This document shows, in pieces, positions 50,820-62,105 of a stretch of DNA of 64,000 nucleotides (positions within the stretch are counted from its first letter, which is position 1; each line of letters begins with the position of its first letter). The translations under genes and the position numbers were made by a program. The DNA is from Phorcus lineatus (Eukaryota; Mollusca; Gastropoda; Trochida; Trochidae): assembly GCA_921293015.1 (NCBI GenBank), contig OV121084.1:21022960-21086959 (forward strand). Reading direction: 5' to 3'. The notes below the pieces were generated by a model. The model was not told the origin of the DNA. It did not search any database and saw nothing but the letters and a program-made list of their open reading frames with translations.

Positions 50820-53015
50820 TGACCTATTTCTTGAATAATAAAAGAAGAAGAAATCACCGAAAGACTTCTGGAAAAGGTTTAACAGAAATAAAAGCAATAC
50901 TGTGATTGACGATTTGGATTTAAATGATTTCTTTAATCATTTAAAAAATATTCACACCGATATTGACTTCATAAACCATAATGTGGAAGATGAACTTGCA
51001 ATCATCCAAAACAGGGAGGACAGTAAATATGAAGTCCTCAATAAACCTTTCTCACAAAATGAAATCATTGATGCACTTAAGAATATGAAAAGAGGTAAAG
51101 CCACTGGAGAGGACGGTGTGTTGGTGGAATACCTAGACGAGATAATGGATATTTTTAGTCAAGATATTACTAAACTATTTAACGAGATACTTGATTCCGG
51201 GTGTTTCCCTACAGTGTGGACAGTCGGACAAATAATACCTATTCATAAGAAAGGAAGTAAATCTTGTGCAGATAACTACCGAGGAATAACACTTCTCAGT
51301 AACTTTGGAAAACTTTTTACCAAGATCTTAAATACAAGGTTGAACCAAGTCGCCATGGAAAATAACCTCATTTCAGATTCTCAATTTGGATTCAAAAGGA
51401 AACATAGCACCATAGATTCAATATTCATTCTACAAGCTTTGATAGAAAAAAGTCTGAAAGAAAAAGGAAAGCTCTTTTGTGCTTTTATAGATTACCAAAA
51501 AGCATTCGACAGTGTGTATAGAAATGGTCTATAGTTGAAACTTTACAAGCTCGGAATCGATGGAAAAATTATAAGATTATTTCGCTCCATGTACGAGAAT
51601 GTCAAATCCTGTGTCAAGATAAAAGGCAAAACAAGTCCAACATTTAATCCACTACTCTTCTCATTTTTTATCGAAGATCTTGAACATCATTTACAAGAGG
51701 AGAACAATGCTGGGATTAGCGTAGATGATCTTAAACTATATTTACTGTTATTCGCGGACGATATGGTTATACTCAGCGAAACCAACGATGGTCTACAGAG
51801 CTGTTTGAACAATCTAGCTTCATATTGCGAATATTGGGGACTCACAGTTAATATCAATAAGACCAAAATAGTGATTTTTCGAAATTCTACTCAACCAATC
51901 GACTTACATTTTAACTACGGAGGTCAGCAACTGGAAATCGTGAATTTAATTATCTCGGACTGCTCCTATCCTCCAAAGGAAAACATAACAAGGCAATTAA
52001 TGCTCTCGCAGATAAAGGTTCCAAAACAGCAAATGCTCTTCTTTCAGAAATAAGGAAGAATAAACTTGATATTCAAACGTCTATTGAGCTATTCGACTCA
52101 TGTGTAGCTCCCGTCCTTAACTATGGTAGTGAAATATGGGGAGCATCGAAGGCGGACAAAATCGAAAGGATACATCGGAAATTTTAAAAACAACTGTTGA
52201 ACGTTAAAGAGAGCACAAGTAACATTCAAGTTTATGGAGAGCTCGGACGTTTTCCCTTATCTATTATCAGACAAGTGAATATGGTGAAGTACTGGTTTAA
52301 GCTTGTCTCCGCCGAAAACAGCATATTACAAGCAATATTAAAGTCTATGGAACAAACTTCACTAAAGTGGATTCTTGAAATAAAAAGTCTGCTCGAGATA
52401 AACGGATTCGGTTACATATGGTTGAATCCGTTCCTAACTAGCCCAAATGAGTTCATCCCAGTATTTAGAAGGCGGTTAGACGATAAGTACATCTCACACT
52501 GGCGGTCACTCTTAAATAACTCTTCACCACTCTACCTATACAAAGAATACAAGGCAAATTTTTAAATGGAGGTCTAACGACAACCACAGAAAGGCTCTCT
52601 GTAAACTACGATTATCATCCCATTTGCTGCACATAGAAACTGGTCGACACGGAAGTAATCGAGTTCCTCGCAATGAACGCCTTTGTACGTTCTGTAATCT
52701 CATGGAAGTGGAGGATGAATTCCATTTTATACTTATTTGCCCAAAATACGCAGAATTACGCAAAAGATATCTGAAAAAGTATTTTATCACCAAACCATCC
52801 TATTACAAATTTATATCATTAATGCAGACCTATAACGTAAAAGAAATGAAAATGCTAGCAAAATATTGTTTTGAAGCATTTAAAGCCCGTTGTAACTAAT
52901 TTTCCTTTAGTACATCCTCGCCAACCTGTTTGTATTGTATACAAACGTTATGTAAATGGCCAGAGGCCAAATTGGTCTGTGCTAATAAAAGTATCTGTCT
53001 GCCTGTCTCCTAATT
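50820..53015 (+). mobile_element. LINE (non-LTR retrotransposon) ORF2 3' half, inactivated
   Basis: Plus-strand RT: KRGKATGEDGVLVEYL, WTVGQIIPIHKKGSK, NYRGITLLSNFGKL, FKRKHSTIDSIFILQALIEK, CAFIDYQKAFDSVYRNGL (motif A Asp), then a TAG at 51532-51534. After a ~15-residue gap come PLLFSFFIEDLEHHL and LLFADDMVILSETNDGL (FADD box). Later frames hold YGSEIWG and the C-terminal knuckle CTFCNLMEVEDEFHFILIC, then a stop at 52897-52899 and a 3' UTR ending near 53010 (CTAATAAAAGTATCTGTCTGCC). Several stops and frameshifts. Same broad family as the fragment at 1-735. Confidence 0.88.
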
Positions 53016-54707
53016 CTTGAATAATAAAGCAGTATACTACTGAACTGTTTAGATTGGAAAATTCAATAGGTAATGCAGCCAAGGCAATTGGTGGTTTAAA
53101 TTGATTTATATATTTAATCCAATGTAACTGTAATTGCTTTGACTTAGAATCTAGTTTGGGATTTCATTTTTCTGTCAATTTCTACTATATCTAGTTTTTT
53201 TCATTGAACGTATGAAGGTTTTCTGTCAATAAGTAGACTTTCAACAAGATGAAAAAACGTAATTAGTTGTTAAACTATTGATTTATTTAAAATTTCGATT
53301 TCAACTAAGTATTTTTTTCTTTGGATACTATTTAAATGTGCAAGTCTCAAACTTAATGATTTTCCTTTACGCAGCTTATCAGAATATAGTAAAATGAGAT
53401 ATGTTTAAAGTATAACGTACGCAAAAAGATATCATTTTGCTAGATAAAAATGAAACAGTTGATTTGTTAAAATCTTCTTGACTAATGTCAACATTTAGAA
53501 TATTATATACATTGCCGATGTTTTTAGTGTGAACCATCAACATACACACATGGATACCTCAAGGGCCTTACAGTAATGCTTATTCCAGGTGAGTTGGTCT
53601 CTATTTACCAATCAGTAATACCATTTTAAATAACTGATATTACAACCACTGGGTTGCAAGTTGAGCAATTGAAGACATTGCCTAAAATAACTGTTAAAGG
53701 TATATACTGATTGAAATGTCATCAAATGTTTTGTCATCTACAATGTATAATGTTATGTTATCTTTTTAACAGATTCTTACTTCAGTTTATTTGTATTATA
53801 TCTTAAGGGGTTTTGTTGTTATGGTGATAAATCCAAAACACTTTACCATCACTTGAAAATGAAATTGCTGATTTTTATAGAAATTCAAAATAAGTGATAT
53901 TTTCATTTCATTTTCAATTCATTAGAAATAATTTGATATTCGATTTGTTTATCTAAGGTGTTCACTGAAGCAATAAGGAGGATTTCAAGGGAGAGGCCAC
54001 ATCATCACAGTAGGTACATTCAATTGTTAAATAAGCATACAGATTGATTGGTGACTTCCCTCCACTTTACAGAGTCAATCCATAGAGCAATTGTGTTGTT
54101 AACTACTTTCCTTAATTGATATACATGCTTGCGAAAACACTAGAATTAATTATGGAAGATTGATTGTTTCTCAATTTTCTCATTTGTAGATTGTTATTTT
54201 TTCAGTGAATAATTAAATGCATTCCTAAACAACCATACATATATATTCATAGCTGTCATGAAATAATTATTTTGATAAAGATATGTTAATGTAAATGTTA
54301 ACAAGTGAATGGATCAATAATATTTTCTATGAAAAAATAGTAGGAATGCTTTGTAAAAGATCGGTATACACTATGAACCACCAACAATTCACACTTACAC
54401 TTTACCTTGTAAGTATTTTAACCTTCCATGAATGTTTTTTTTTATCTTTATTGCAATAAATATTTGATGGTAATTGATGTGTTTGTTAATTGTGTTTCTT
54501 CATTGTTCATTGATTTACAAAACGTGCGGCAATGGAACAAGGCACCAGAGTTGTTCACTAATTTTGCATAGTAAATTCAAAGCTTCTGTCCATCTGTTTT
54601 TATTTAGACCATTTCTGCTCTAGTTTTGCAAATGCGTGTTCTTCCCAGGGTTGTGAAAATATTATTATTAAATGTATTCATATTCCAATAAAATACTACA
54701 ACATAGA
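53016..54707. other. No gene recognised (intronic)
   Basis: AT-rich sequence, no supported coding or repeat feature. Confidence 0.5.
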
Positions 54708-55112
54708 TAACACACTACATGGAAACCAAGTTGAAACCTACAGTATACTAAGATATAGAAACCAGTTTGAAACCTACGATAAACTAACAAAACACGGAAA
54801 CCAAGTTGAAACCTACGGTAAACTAACAAAACACCAACATTAAACTAAAACATGGAAACTAGGTTGAAACCAACATTAAACTAAACATGGAAACTAAGTT
54901 GAAACCTACAGTAAATTAACATTATGGAAACCAACTGGATCCTGCTTGGAATGTGTGTAATGTTCCGTGATGGAAACCAAACGGATACTGGGTAAATTGG
55001 TAGTTTCAAGTTTCAGGAATCCAGATGGAAACTAAATAAACCTTGTCTGGATACCAAATGGTTTCCGTGTCGTTTCATGTTAGTTTCCGTGCTCTGGAAA
55101 CCAAGTCATTTC
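54708..55112. mobile_element. Non-autonomous repeat element with CACTACA ends and ~40-bp internal repeats
   Basis: Left end CACTACATGGAAACCAAGTT; right end is the reverse complement of CACTACAGAAATGACTTGGT. The left half (54718-54930) contains about six copies of a ~36-45-bp unit around GGAAACCAAGTTGAAACCTA. No coding. A partial copy of the right end lies at 31679, and related GGTTTCCAATCTGG/GGATACCAAGTAG sequence at 61630-61730. Confidence 0.65.
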
Positions 55113-58100
55113 TGTAGTGAGGGTTTAGCTGTAAGTGTATTTGACTTTGTGAATCGAGGTCAGTGCGATGGGTTTATGAAGCTCTTAATAATAGTTTTGT
55201 AGTTCGGCTTATCTTTGTGTGGAGTTTTTCGCAAAAAAGGTAGAGAGAACGCAATAGGTGATGCTTAATATTACCTCATGAATATTTATGAGGTATCAGA
55301 AACCGAGTGCACATTATCGAAAACGAGGCTAAGGCCCCTTCGACACCCGGATATTACGTTCTTACAGCATTGTCAAGTCAGTATCTTTTAGAAATTATGC
55401 TTTGTTTATCAAACATTTCGCTATAAACTACAGATTGACCAGGAACGAATAAGCTATTATATTTATTGAGGAAGCTAAACTAAGAATATTACTTTACTTG
55501 CAGGTTGAGTTCTCTCGACCAATATTCCGGGGTATTCCCACGCCGGGTTTACCATCGTTTTTAAATATTTCAGTGTTTAGAAATATGGATATAAATAATC
55601 ACAAAGCAATTTTCGCATTTCCTAAAAAATCAAGAAATACCTCCATTATACACACTCATTTGCTTATGTAAAATGATCAAGATTTAGCGATCTCTCCGTA
55701 AGACCGTCAGCTAGTTCATCTAGATAAACTTGTCCGGATTTTCGGCGGAACGATTATCGAGGGTTATAGTCTAAAACGAGAATGAAATGGATTTAATTTC
55801 TGTAAACAATATTCCTATTCATGATAGCCATCGATATGCTCATCTATGATTAAACTACAAAAAACATTTTACATAATTAGTGTATCTGTTTTAAGTAACC
55901 TTTGATAATATTAAAGCAGGTGAGGTAGAAATTTTACTATTGTAACATTAAACAATGAAAGAGCATTTACATTGGTAAGTATAAATTTAGAGTATCGTAC
56001 TTGAGATTAACTTGTATCGTTTCATATCCATATTTGAGATTTAAATGTGGAAAACGATCACATGAATCCGCTTGTTTTCTTTGTTATTAGTATTTAAACA
56101 ACCTTAACTCTCGATTTGAAAAAATAATATTTTTAAACTCAAAATAGAACAGATTATAAATAGTGTCTTCTAAACGGATCGTTTGTGGAAAGTCAGTGCA
56201 ATTTTCATGTGCTTGATGATTTAAGTATTTATTGGATAAATTTGCTATTTTACTGTCATGCACCTCTCTATTTCTATTCTGTAATTAAAAAGGAAACATT
56301 CTTTTTTAAACTTATTGCAAGTACACATACTTTCAATCCACTCAAAAGTAGCTGTAATATTACAGGCATACGAATTTCGTTTATGGCTATCCTCAATAGA
56401 AGATGTTTTTGAGAGAGGTGAAGATATCGAACATACTCTTATTTCATCGATCGTCAAAAGGAATTCGTGTTTCATGTACAGCCAGATATTCAAAACTGAC
56501 GGCGGCTTCTGAATAAGGATAGAGATTAAATATTGACCAATGGCTCGAAGTAGTTTCTAGTGACAATGACCGATCAAACATGTTAAGTTGCATTTACAAT
56601 ATTGGATCAACCTTCACATCCATCCTTCATTGACTTTATCACAACCTGAGAGAACGAACTTGATCATGAAAACCTGCAACTTGACCATGCAAAAGTTTAT
56701 TACGTTCCGACATTTTTAGTGGAATCGAACATGGAGACGACGTGTATGAAAACCATATGAATAAATCTCCAGGAAACGGGTTCTTGACAATTTTGAAAGC
56801 AGAATAGTTTTATTTGATTGTTGGTTACTATGCTAGCGCACACTTTTATCGTCGGCACTTCGGTATCGTCCCATAACACAGAATTCCCAAAAGACAGAAC
56901 GCTTAAAACAACACTTTTCATGGTTGACTAATCTTGTGTAATATGGGCTCTTGAAAATATTGGAACGGTCCAGATAAATTCCCAGAAGACACCGTTAAGA
57001 TACAACAGGTTTTTTTCACTCGATGGATGTTATAACATATAAATAAACTTTATAACATGAAGCACCATTTTATTCAATTCACATAGGGTCTCTGTTAACA
57101 TATATATGGGTTATTTTCAAAATTGGTAGAATTTTCTGCCCAATTAAGATTTTTTGTAAATTACTTGTTTTAAAAGGGTTATTTAAGGAAGAAAACAATT
57201 ATACTTGTCATTTGGAAAATTTTGATAAAATCTGCTTTAGGGTCAAAATCTGGACATATTTACACTGTCCAGAGGTGACGGTCATTGAATATATGTTTTC
57301 AAAATCTGTATAAATTAACATTATAAAAATATATAATAAAATAATGCTTATAATTAGAGATCATTTATGTTAACAGTGCAGTTGATGTTTCATTAATTTA
57401 AAAAAAACCCTCTACAATGTCCTGATATAGTCAGCACATTTTGTAGAAATAAGACACCAGCAAGTAAGTATGAATTTAATTCGTCAACCTTAATTGTCCA
57501 AACTGTTACCGATGTATCTCCTTTTTTTCTCAAAACAAAGTAGTTTGTTGCCTAGAAATGATAGAAGTGGATGGTGTTTCACTTGATATCTTTTAGGAAT
57601 CATCATTCATTCAGATCTAGTCTTGCTTCATGACTGTGTTTAATTAGAAGCCTTCAATACGGTCTATATCCTAATTCAGAAAGTCTAGATTTGACTGCAA
57701 ACACAATTTAGGAGTCCGAAAGAAATTATAATGGATGCTGGTACAGTATATTATTAAAATATTTCATAGACTAAATATTAGTCTAATTCAAATTATGTCG
57801 ATTCTAAAACATAAGGCGGGTTGGGTCAGTCCATTGATTAATGAGGGGTGGTCAGCATTGCTCAGTTAATTAATGTTGTGATTGATTCTGTCTTTTGGGA
57901 ATTCTGTCTTATGGGACTGAACCGTCACTTCAGATCACAGACGTTTTCTTTTTCATTAGTTGCTAGTTAGGAAAGAGGAATAAAGGTATCGCCGATTCTT
58001 ATATTAAAATAATAAACAAGAGAGTGCTTCAAATATTTCATTCCACGAGGTCATAAATTTTAAAATGTGGTCGTTTATAAATATATTTATTCTAAATAAC

Positions 58101-59079
58101 CTAAAACTATTTGCAAATAAATGTATTGATAATATAATCTATGAGATATATCTGTAAATGAAAGTGTGATTCCCCTCATCAAGTAGTGAACGTTTGGTTA
58201 ATCCCGGTTTGTTGTAATCTGAATTAGCATATCAAAAGAGCACACAACTAAAGGAAAAGAAGGGAGTAGCTAGGTTTCAAAGCTTGTAATTAGTAAACTG
58301 AGACTAATAAAGTGGAGGTAAGAGTCCCAAATCGAAGGTAAATGTTGGTTTTAGCAACCCAAGCATTTGAAACTAAACCCATTTCGCCTCTAGGTCTTGT
58401 ATAGAGTGCGTCAAAGAAAATTCACTCGCCGGCTAGACGTTGAAGCATACCTCGGTATGTGCGTAGACGTCTAGTTATATGCTGCGCTACCGTTTCAACA
58501 TGCCCGCAAAATTTACTATTGGGGCATCCAGTACAGGTCTCAATGTAAACAAACAAGAATTTCAATTTAGGGGGGATAAAATACATATACAATGAAGAAC
58601 CACTGTGAAATTATATTATTTCTTTATTAAAATACTTTATGTTGTTAGTTTCTGATGAAGTCACAAATAATTAATAAATATAATTTTGAATTAGGCTGAA
58701 AAATAAATATATATTTTCCTAGCTTACCATTCAGTCACTCCCAAAGTTCTCTGTCTTTTTGGTGTTTTTATAACAAGCTATTCTGAAAAGCTGTAGACAA
58801 ATATTTTCAAATAAAAAAGAGCCTTCCTTTGCTTAATAAATACACAAGGTATACTAGTATACAGCAAATAGAATTACACATTTGGTTTAAACATTACTGT
58901 CATAAGGGAAAGTTTGTTATTCATTCGAAAAAAATATCACTGTGATATTATTCTGAATTCAAGATATTCAGATATTTATGACAGGGTCATATGATTGTAT
59001 TCATATATATTAAACATATTTAAAGAAATAATTGTTGAATAAGGAATTCCTAATACATGTTTTTGTTTTTATAAAAGGC
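55113..59079. other. No gene recognised (intronic)
   Basis: About 4 kb of AT-rich sequence. Open frames here lack any recognisable domain. No RNA gene or clear repeat was identified. Confidence 0.45.
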
Positions 59080-59119
59080 CGAACAAGCCATTATACATGT
59101 GTTCCGGTTGTAGTTGCAG

Positions 59120-59245
59120 AGTGCAAAACCCGATGGAAATCGCTCCGTGACAGATTTGTCCGCATGAAGCGTGAACAAAAGACCAAAAGTGGCCAAAGTG
59201 CGAAACCGGAGCTCGGCTACAGAAGGACGATTTGGAAACGTTTAT
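59120..59245 (+). CDS. Exon encoding the C-terminal half of a MADF domain
   Basis: After acceptor-like GGTTGTAGTTGCAG the plus strand encodes CKTRWKSLRDRFVRMKREQK followed by TKSGQSAKPEL. That is the third helix region of a MADF (Myb/SANT-like, DNA-binding) domain, the usual C-K-x-RW-x-x-LRD-x-F pattern. The split first codon (x|AG TGC) fits the exon at 59305-59452, which is on the other strand. Sequence after ~59215 becomes dissimilar to the family. Such genes are either transcription regulators or Harbinger-transposon Myb-like partners. Confidence 0.65.
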
Positions 59246-59304
59246 TTGTTTGCAAGTTTAATGGAGATTGTAATTTCATTGTCAATAAAAAAGTTACGAC
59301 ATAC

Positions 59305-59452
59305 CTGTTGACTCGCATGCTTGGCTAATTGCTGTCCATGCATTGTTGGCCATTTCTGCATCTTTATAATTTCTGCTGTCAATGTCATAGAGGCAGGGGT
59401 GCTTCTGCACCTCATTGATAAGCAATTCTTCGTTGATTTGTGTTTTTGGCAT
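59305..59452 (-). CDS. First exon of a MADF-domain gene
   Basis: ATG at 59450-59452 on minus. Encodes MPKTQINEELLINEVQKHPC, LYDIDSRNYKDAEMANNAWT and AISQACESTG, the first two helices of a MADF domain (LI-x-x-V-x-x-x-P-x-LYD ... Y-K-D ... AW-x-x-I). It ends with a canonical donor CAG|GTATGT at 59305/59304 in phase 1. The expected second exon should lie further left on the same strand, but its match is on the plus strand at 59120, so the gene is broken by a local inversion or is part of an inverted duplicate. Confidence 0.75.
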
Positions 59453-59807
59453 CTTAAACGTTAATATTTCTAATAAATTACCGAAACACGTGTTTATATT
59501 TCAAACATGCGGAAAGAGGGGATTCCCACGTCATGCAGCAAAAATCGCTTTTTTTGCGATTCAGAAATTTTGACGCTGACGCGCTGCTTGAATGGAGGGA
59601 CATAAACGTAAAATAACTAAAGCTATTTATTTTGTCATGACGCGACGCGCAGCGCTGCTTGCGCGCTGCCTGTATGGACTACGGCCTTAAGGCATACATA
59701 CAATCACTCAGCTGATTTCAATATATTTGTAGCATCCACCTTGTGGCTACATGAATTGCCAGTGATAAATGTACATACATTCTACATCAACTTGACAAAC
59801 TGTCCGA
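59453..59807. other. No gene recognised
   Basis: Upstream flank of the MADF exon. Contains a GC-rich GACGCGACGCGCAGCGCTGC stretch near 59638 that also occurs near GACGCGCTGC at 59577. These may be a transposon end or promoter sequence. Confidence 0.4.
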
Positions 59808-60720
59808 ATGCATATTATATATTATACTCTAGATATTAAAAAGAATAGAAAGTATAGAATAGAAACCTGTCTCCATGTTGACTTTGCTACTTTAAGAAAA
59901 GGTTCAAGACTGTTTTATGATATACTCCTGTCTGACAATATTAAACCTCATGTGTGCCAAAAATGGGAAATTTTATTCCATGATGTTGATTTTGATTGGC
60001 ATATGATCTTTGATATTTGCAGAAGGAATTTGAAAGATGTTAAACTATTTGATTTTCAATTTAAATTTTTGCACAGAATTATTTACACAAAAAGGGAGCT
60101 TTTGAAAATGAAACTGGTTGATAATGCAATATGTAATTTTTGCAATGTTGATAATGAAACTTTATGTCATGTATATTGGGAATGTACTGTAACCCAATCC
60201 TTTTGGAAAGAGGTTAAAAATTGGATTACCCAAAATGGTATTTTACAGACTTTTGATTTAACAAAATCCTTGGTTTGGTTTGGATTCAATGGAAATAACC
60301 CATTGCTAGTTCATATCCTTTTTTCAGCTAAAAGATATATTTATATTTCAACATTGAAGAAATTAAATCCAAACTTAAATTTTTTTATCAAAATTCTGAA
60401 AGATATTTACACTGTTGAAAAATTCATATCTAAAAGAAATGATAATTTTGCTCAATTTACAGATAAGTGGTTACCGCTATTCCCAATATTTGACCTATAA
60501 TCATTCCTAAGGTCTGTCCATATCTTTGCCATATCTCTTTCACATATTAATTCATCCTACTATTTATATAATGTACTAAGCCTATAATATATCACCTACA
60601 ATTTACACATGTAATGTATATGAATATTATAATAGTATACAATGTATCAAACTATGGAATCAATAAAAAAAACAAAAAAACAACTAAAAAAAACAAAAAA
60701 AAAACAAAAAAAAACAAATA
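59808..60720 (+). mobile_element. L1/Tx1-like LINE 3' end with A-rich tail
   Basis: A 230-codon plus-strand frame: KWEILFHDVDFDWHMIFDIC, FDFQFKFLHRIIYTKRELLK, ICNFCNVDNETLCHVYWEC (C-terminal CCHC-type knuckle), SFWKEVKNWITQNG, WFGFNGNNPLLVHILFSAKR. This matches the ORF2 C terminus of L1-like LINEs. It is 5'-truncated near 59800. The 3' UTR ends in a CAAAAAAA-rich tail (60660-60720). The remaining frame is open, so the insertion is probably young. Confidence 0.82.
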
Positions 60721-60727
60721 TATGTTT

Positions 60728-61475
60728 TGGTTTCAAAGTCAATTTTGAAAGACCGGAAATATTCCATTTCAGGAATGCCTCAAGAATAATTTCCTCCTTA
60801 AATATCAGTTCAGATATTAACGTTAACTCAAAAGCTGCACATATTACTAGTTCAGGCGTTTTCAACAGTCCATATTTAAGCATTTGTTTGCAAGCTGATC
60901 ATAGAGTTTTTATTTCTCTATTCCGAGTTCGACCAAGTTAATGTTTTCATTATTGAGTGCAGGTTAATTGTAAAGAATAATACATACTTAATTGCATCGA
61001 TAGAAAACTAAAGTGAGCGCTTATACCTTAATATGCCTTGAAATAACCGAGTTCAGAGCGAAAAAGCATGCTATAGTCCATTTCACTCATTTACTGAGGA
61101 AAAAAACTCATCTCCATGTTATTGACCCATGACAATTTGAGAATTGATTCTCTGATTTCTAATTTGAATTTTCAACATTCATTTGAGTAATTGCTGTCCT
61201 TTCCTAAACAAACAACCAAATCTGTTTACAACTTATTGACCGATAAAAGGATTTAGCTATCAAGGTAGCAATCAACAATCAAGGCTATTTACTGTGGTGG
61301 ACAGTTGCTCCATTTTCTCTTCACATTTTAATTGTCCATTAATAAATTGGAGGCTTCGCCCATCTCCATTAATATAACCAATTACTGTTCATGGCAAAAA
61401 CATTCACTTTAATCCTTTTGCAACTGTAGATGTAATGTAAATTTCTTATTACGACGATATCATTGATTCATACCA
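60728..61475 (-). repeat. ~750-bp dispersed repeat, copy 2 (inverted)
   Basis: Reverse complement of 31925-32695, roughly 85% identical by eye, colinear throughout. It abuts the A-rich tail of the LINE, so the LINE inserted beside it or into it. Confidence 0.8.
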
Positions 61476-61953
61476 TATGGAAAACGGTCTCGCTCCTTGA
61501 CCAGGATTTGACACAATGTAATAGAAGTATTGCAGCTTTGTAGATGTTTTGTAAGGGTTAATCTTAAAGACAAGATCCTGAAATGAACAGTAATACATGT
61601 AGTATAGATATTCGCAACCATTGTATCTTGTTGGTTTCCAATCTGGAAATATATAAAACCTAAATGCCAAATGGATTCCAGTAGGAAAAAAAGTTACTCA
61701 GTTTCAGTGGATGGATACCAAGTAGATATTAGACAACTCAAACATATACTAGTATGCTCTTGATAAATCTACATAATTTTTTTCAATTACCCTGTACCCC
61801 GGCGTCTGTTTGAGATCTGGTCTCTATGGAGGAAATACGGTAAATGGGATATATTTTTTAGTATTTTCTACAGGCTGCTAACGGATTACATCTTCATTTA
61901 AATTTTTCATCAGAGATATGTTAATGTAAAAACAATTGGGAATTTGTCTTTAC
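61476..61953. other. No gene; remnant of CACTACA-family repeat likely
   Basis: Contains GTTGGTTTCCAATCTGGAAAT and TGGATACCAAGTAGATATT segments resembling the element at 54708-55112. Otherwise intronic. Confidence 0.4.
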
Positions 61954-62105
61954 TTTTTGCACTTGTTTGATTTGGTGCCAAGGACCGTTGCTGACAATAT
62001 AGCAGTGTCTCCGGTGATAGATCGCCCTGGTTCTACGATCAAGGTCACGGCTGATTCGTTGAGCGCTGGGTAGATTGATGACACCAATTCGCTGATCGAA
62101 GGTAC
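61954..62105 (-). CDS. Exon of the diaminopimelate-decarboxylase-like gene (middle part)
   Basis: 152 bp on minus, acceptor TTTTTTCAG before 62105 and donor GTAAAG after 61954. Encodes VPSISELVSSIYPALNESAV, TLIVEPGRSITGDTAILSAT, VLGTKSNKCK. EPGR is the PLP phosphate- and substrate-binding block of fold III decarboxylases. V-LG-K and the following FIV-D--M text are divided exactly between this exon and the one at 24600-25008. Earlier exons (PLP lysine region) must lie to the right of the window. Most animals lack lysine biosynthesis, so the true substrate is uncertain. Confidence 0.85.

Larger units (their letters stand above)
25009..61953 (-). other. Inferred ~37-kb intron of the DAP-decarboxylase-like gene
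   Basis: Donor GTAAAG after 61954 and acceptor ending at 25009 join two exons whose codon phases fit (2 + 1 bases) and whose protein text is consecutive in the family (EPGRS block then FIV-D--M block). Everything between, including the complete Polinton, several transposons and the MADF exons, would lie in this intron. An alternative is that an extra small exon exists between them, or that the gene was broken by insertions. Confidence 0.7.
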
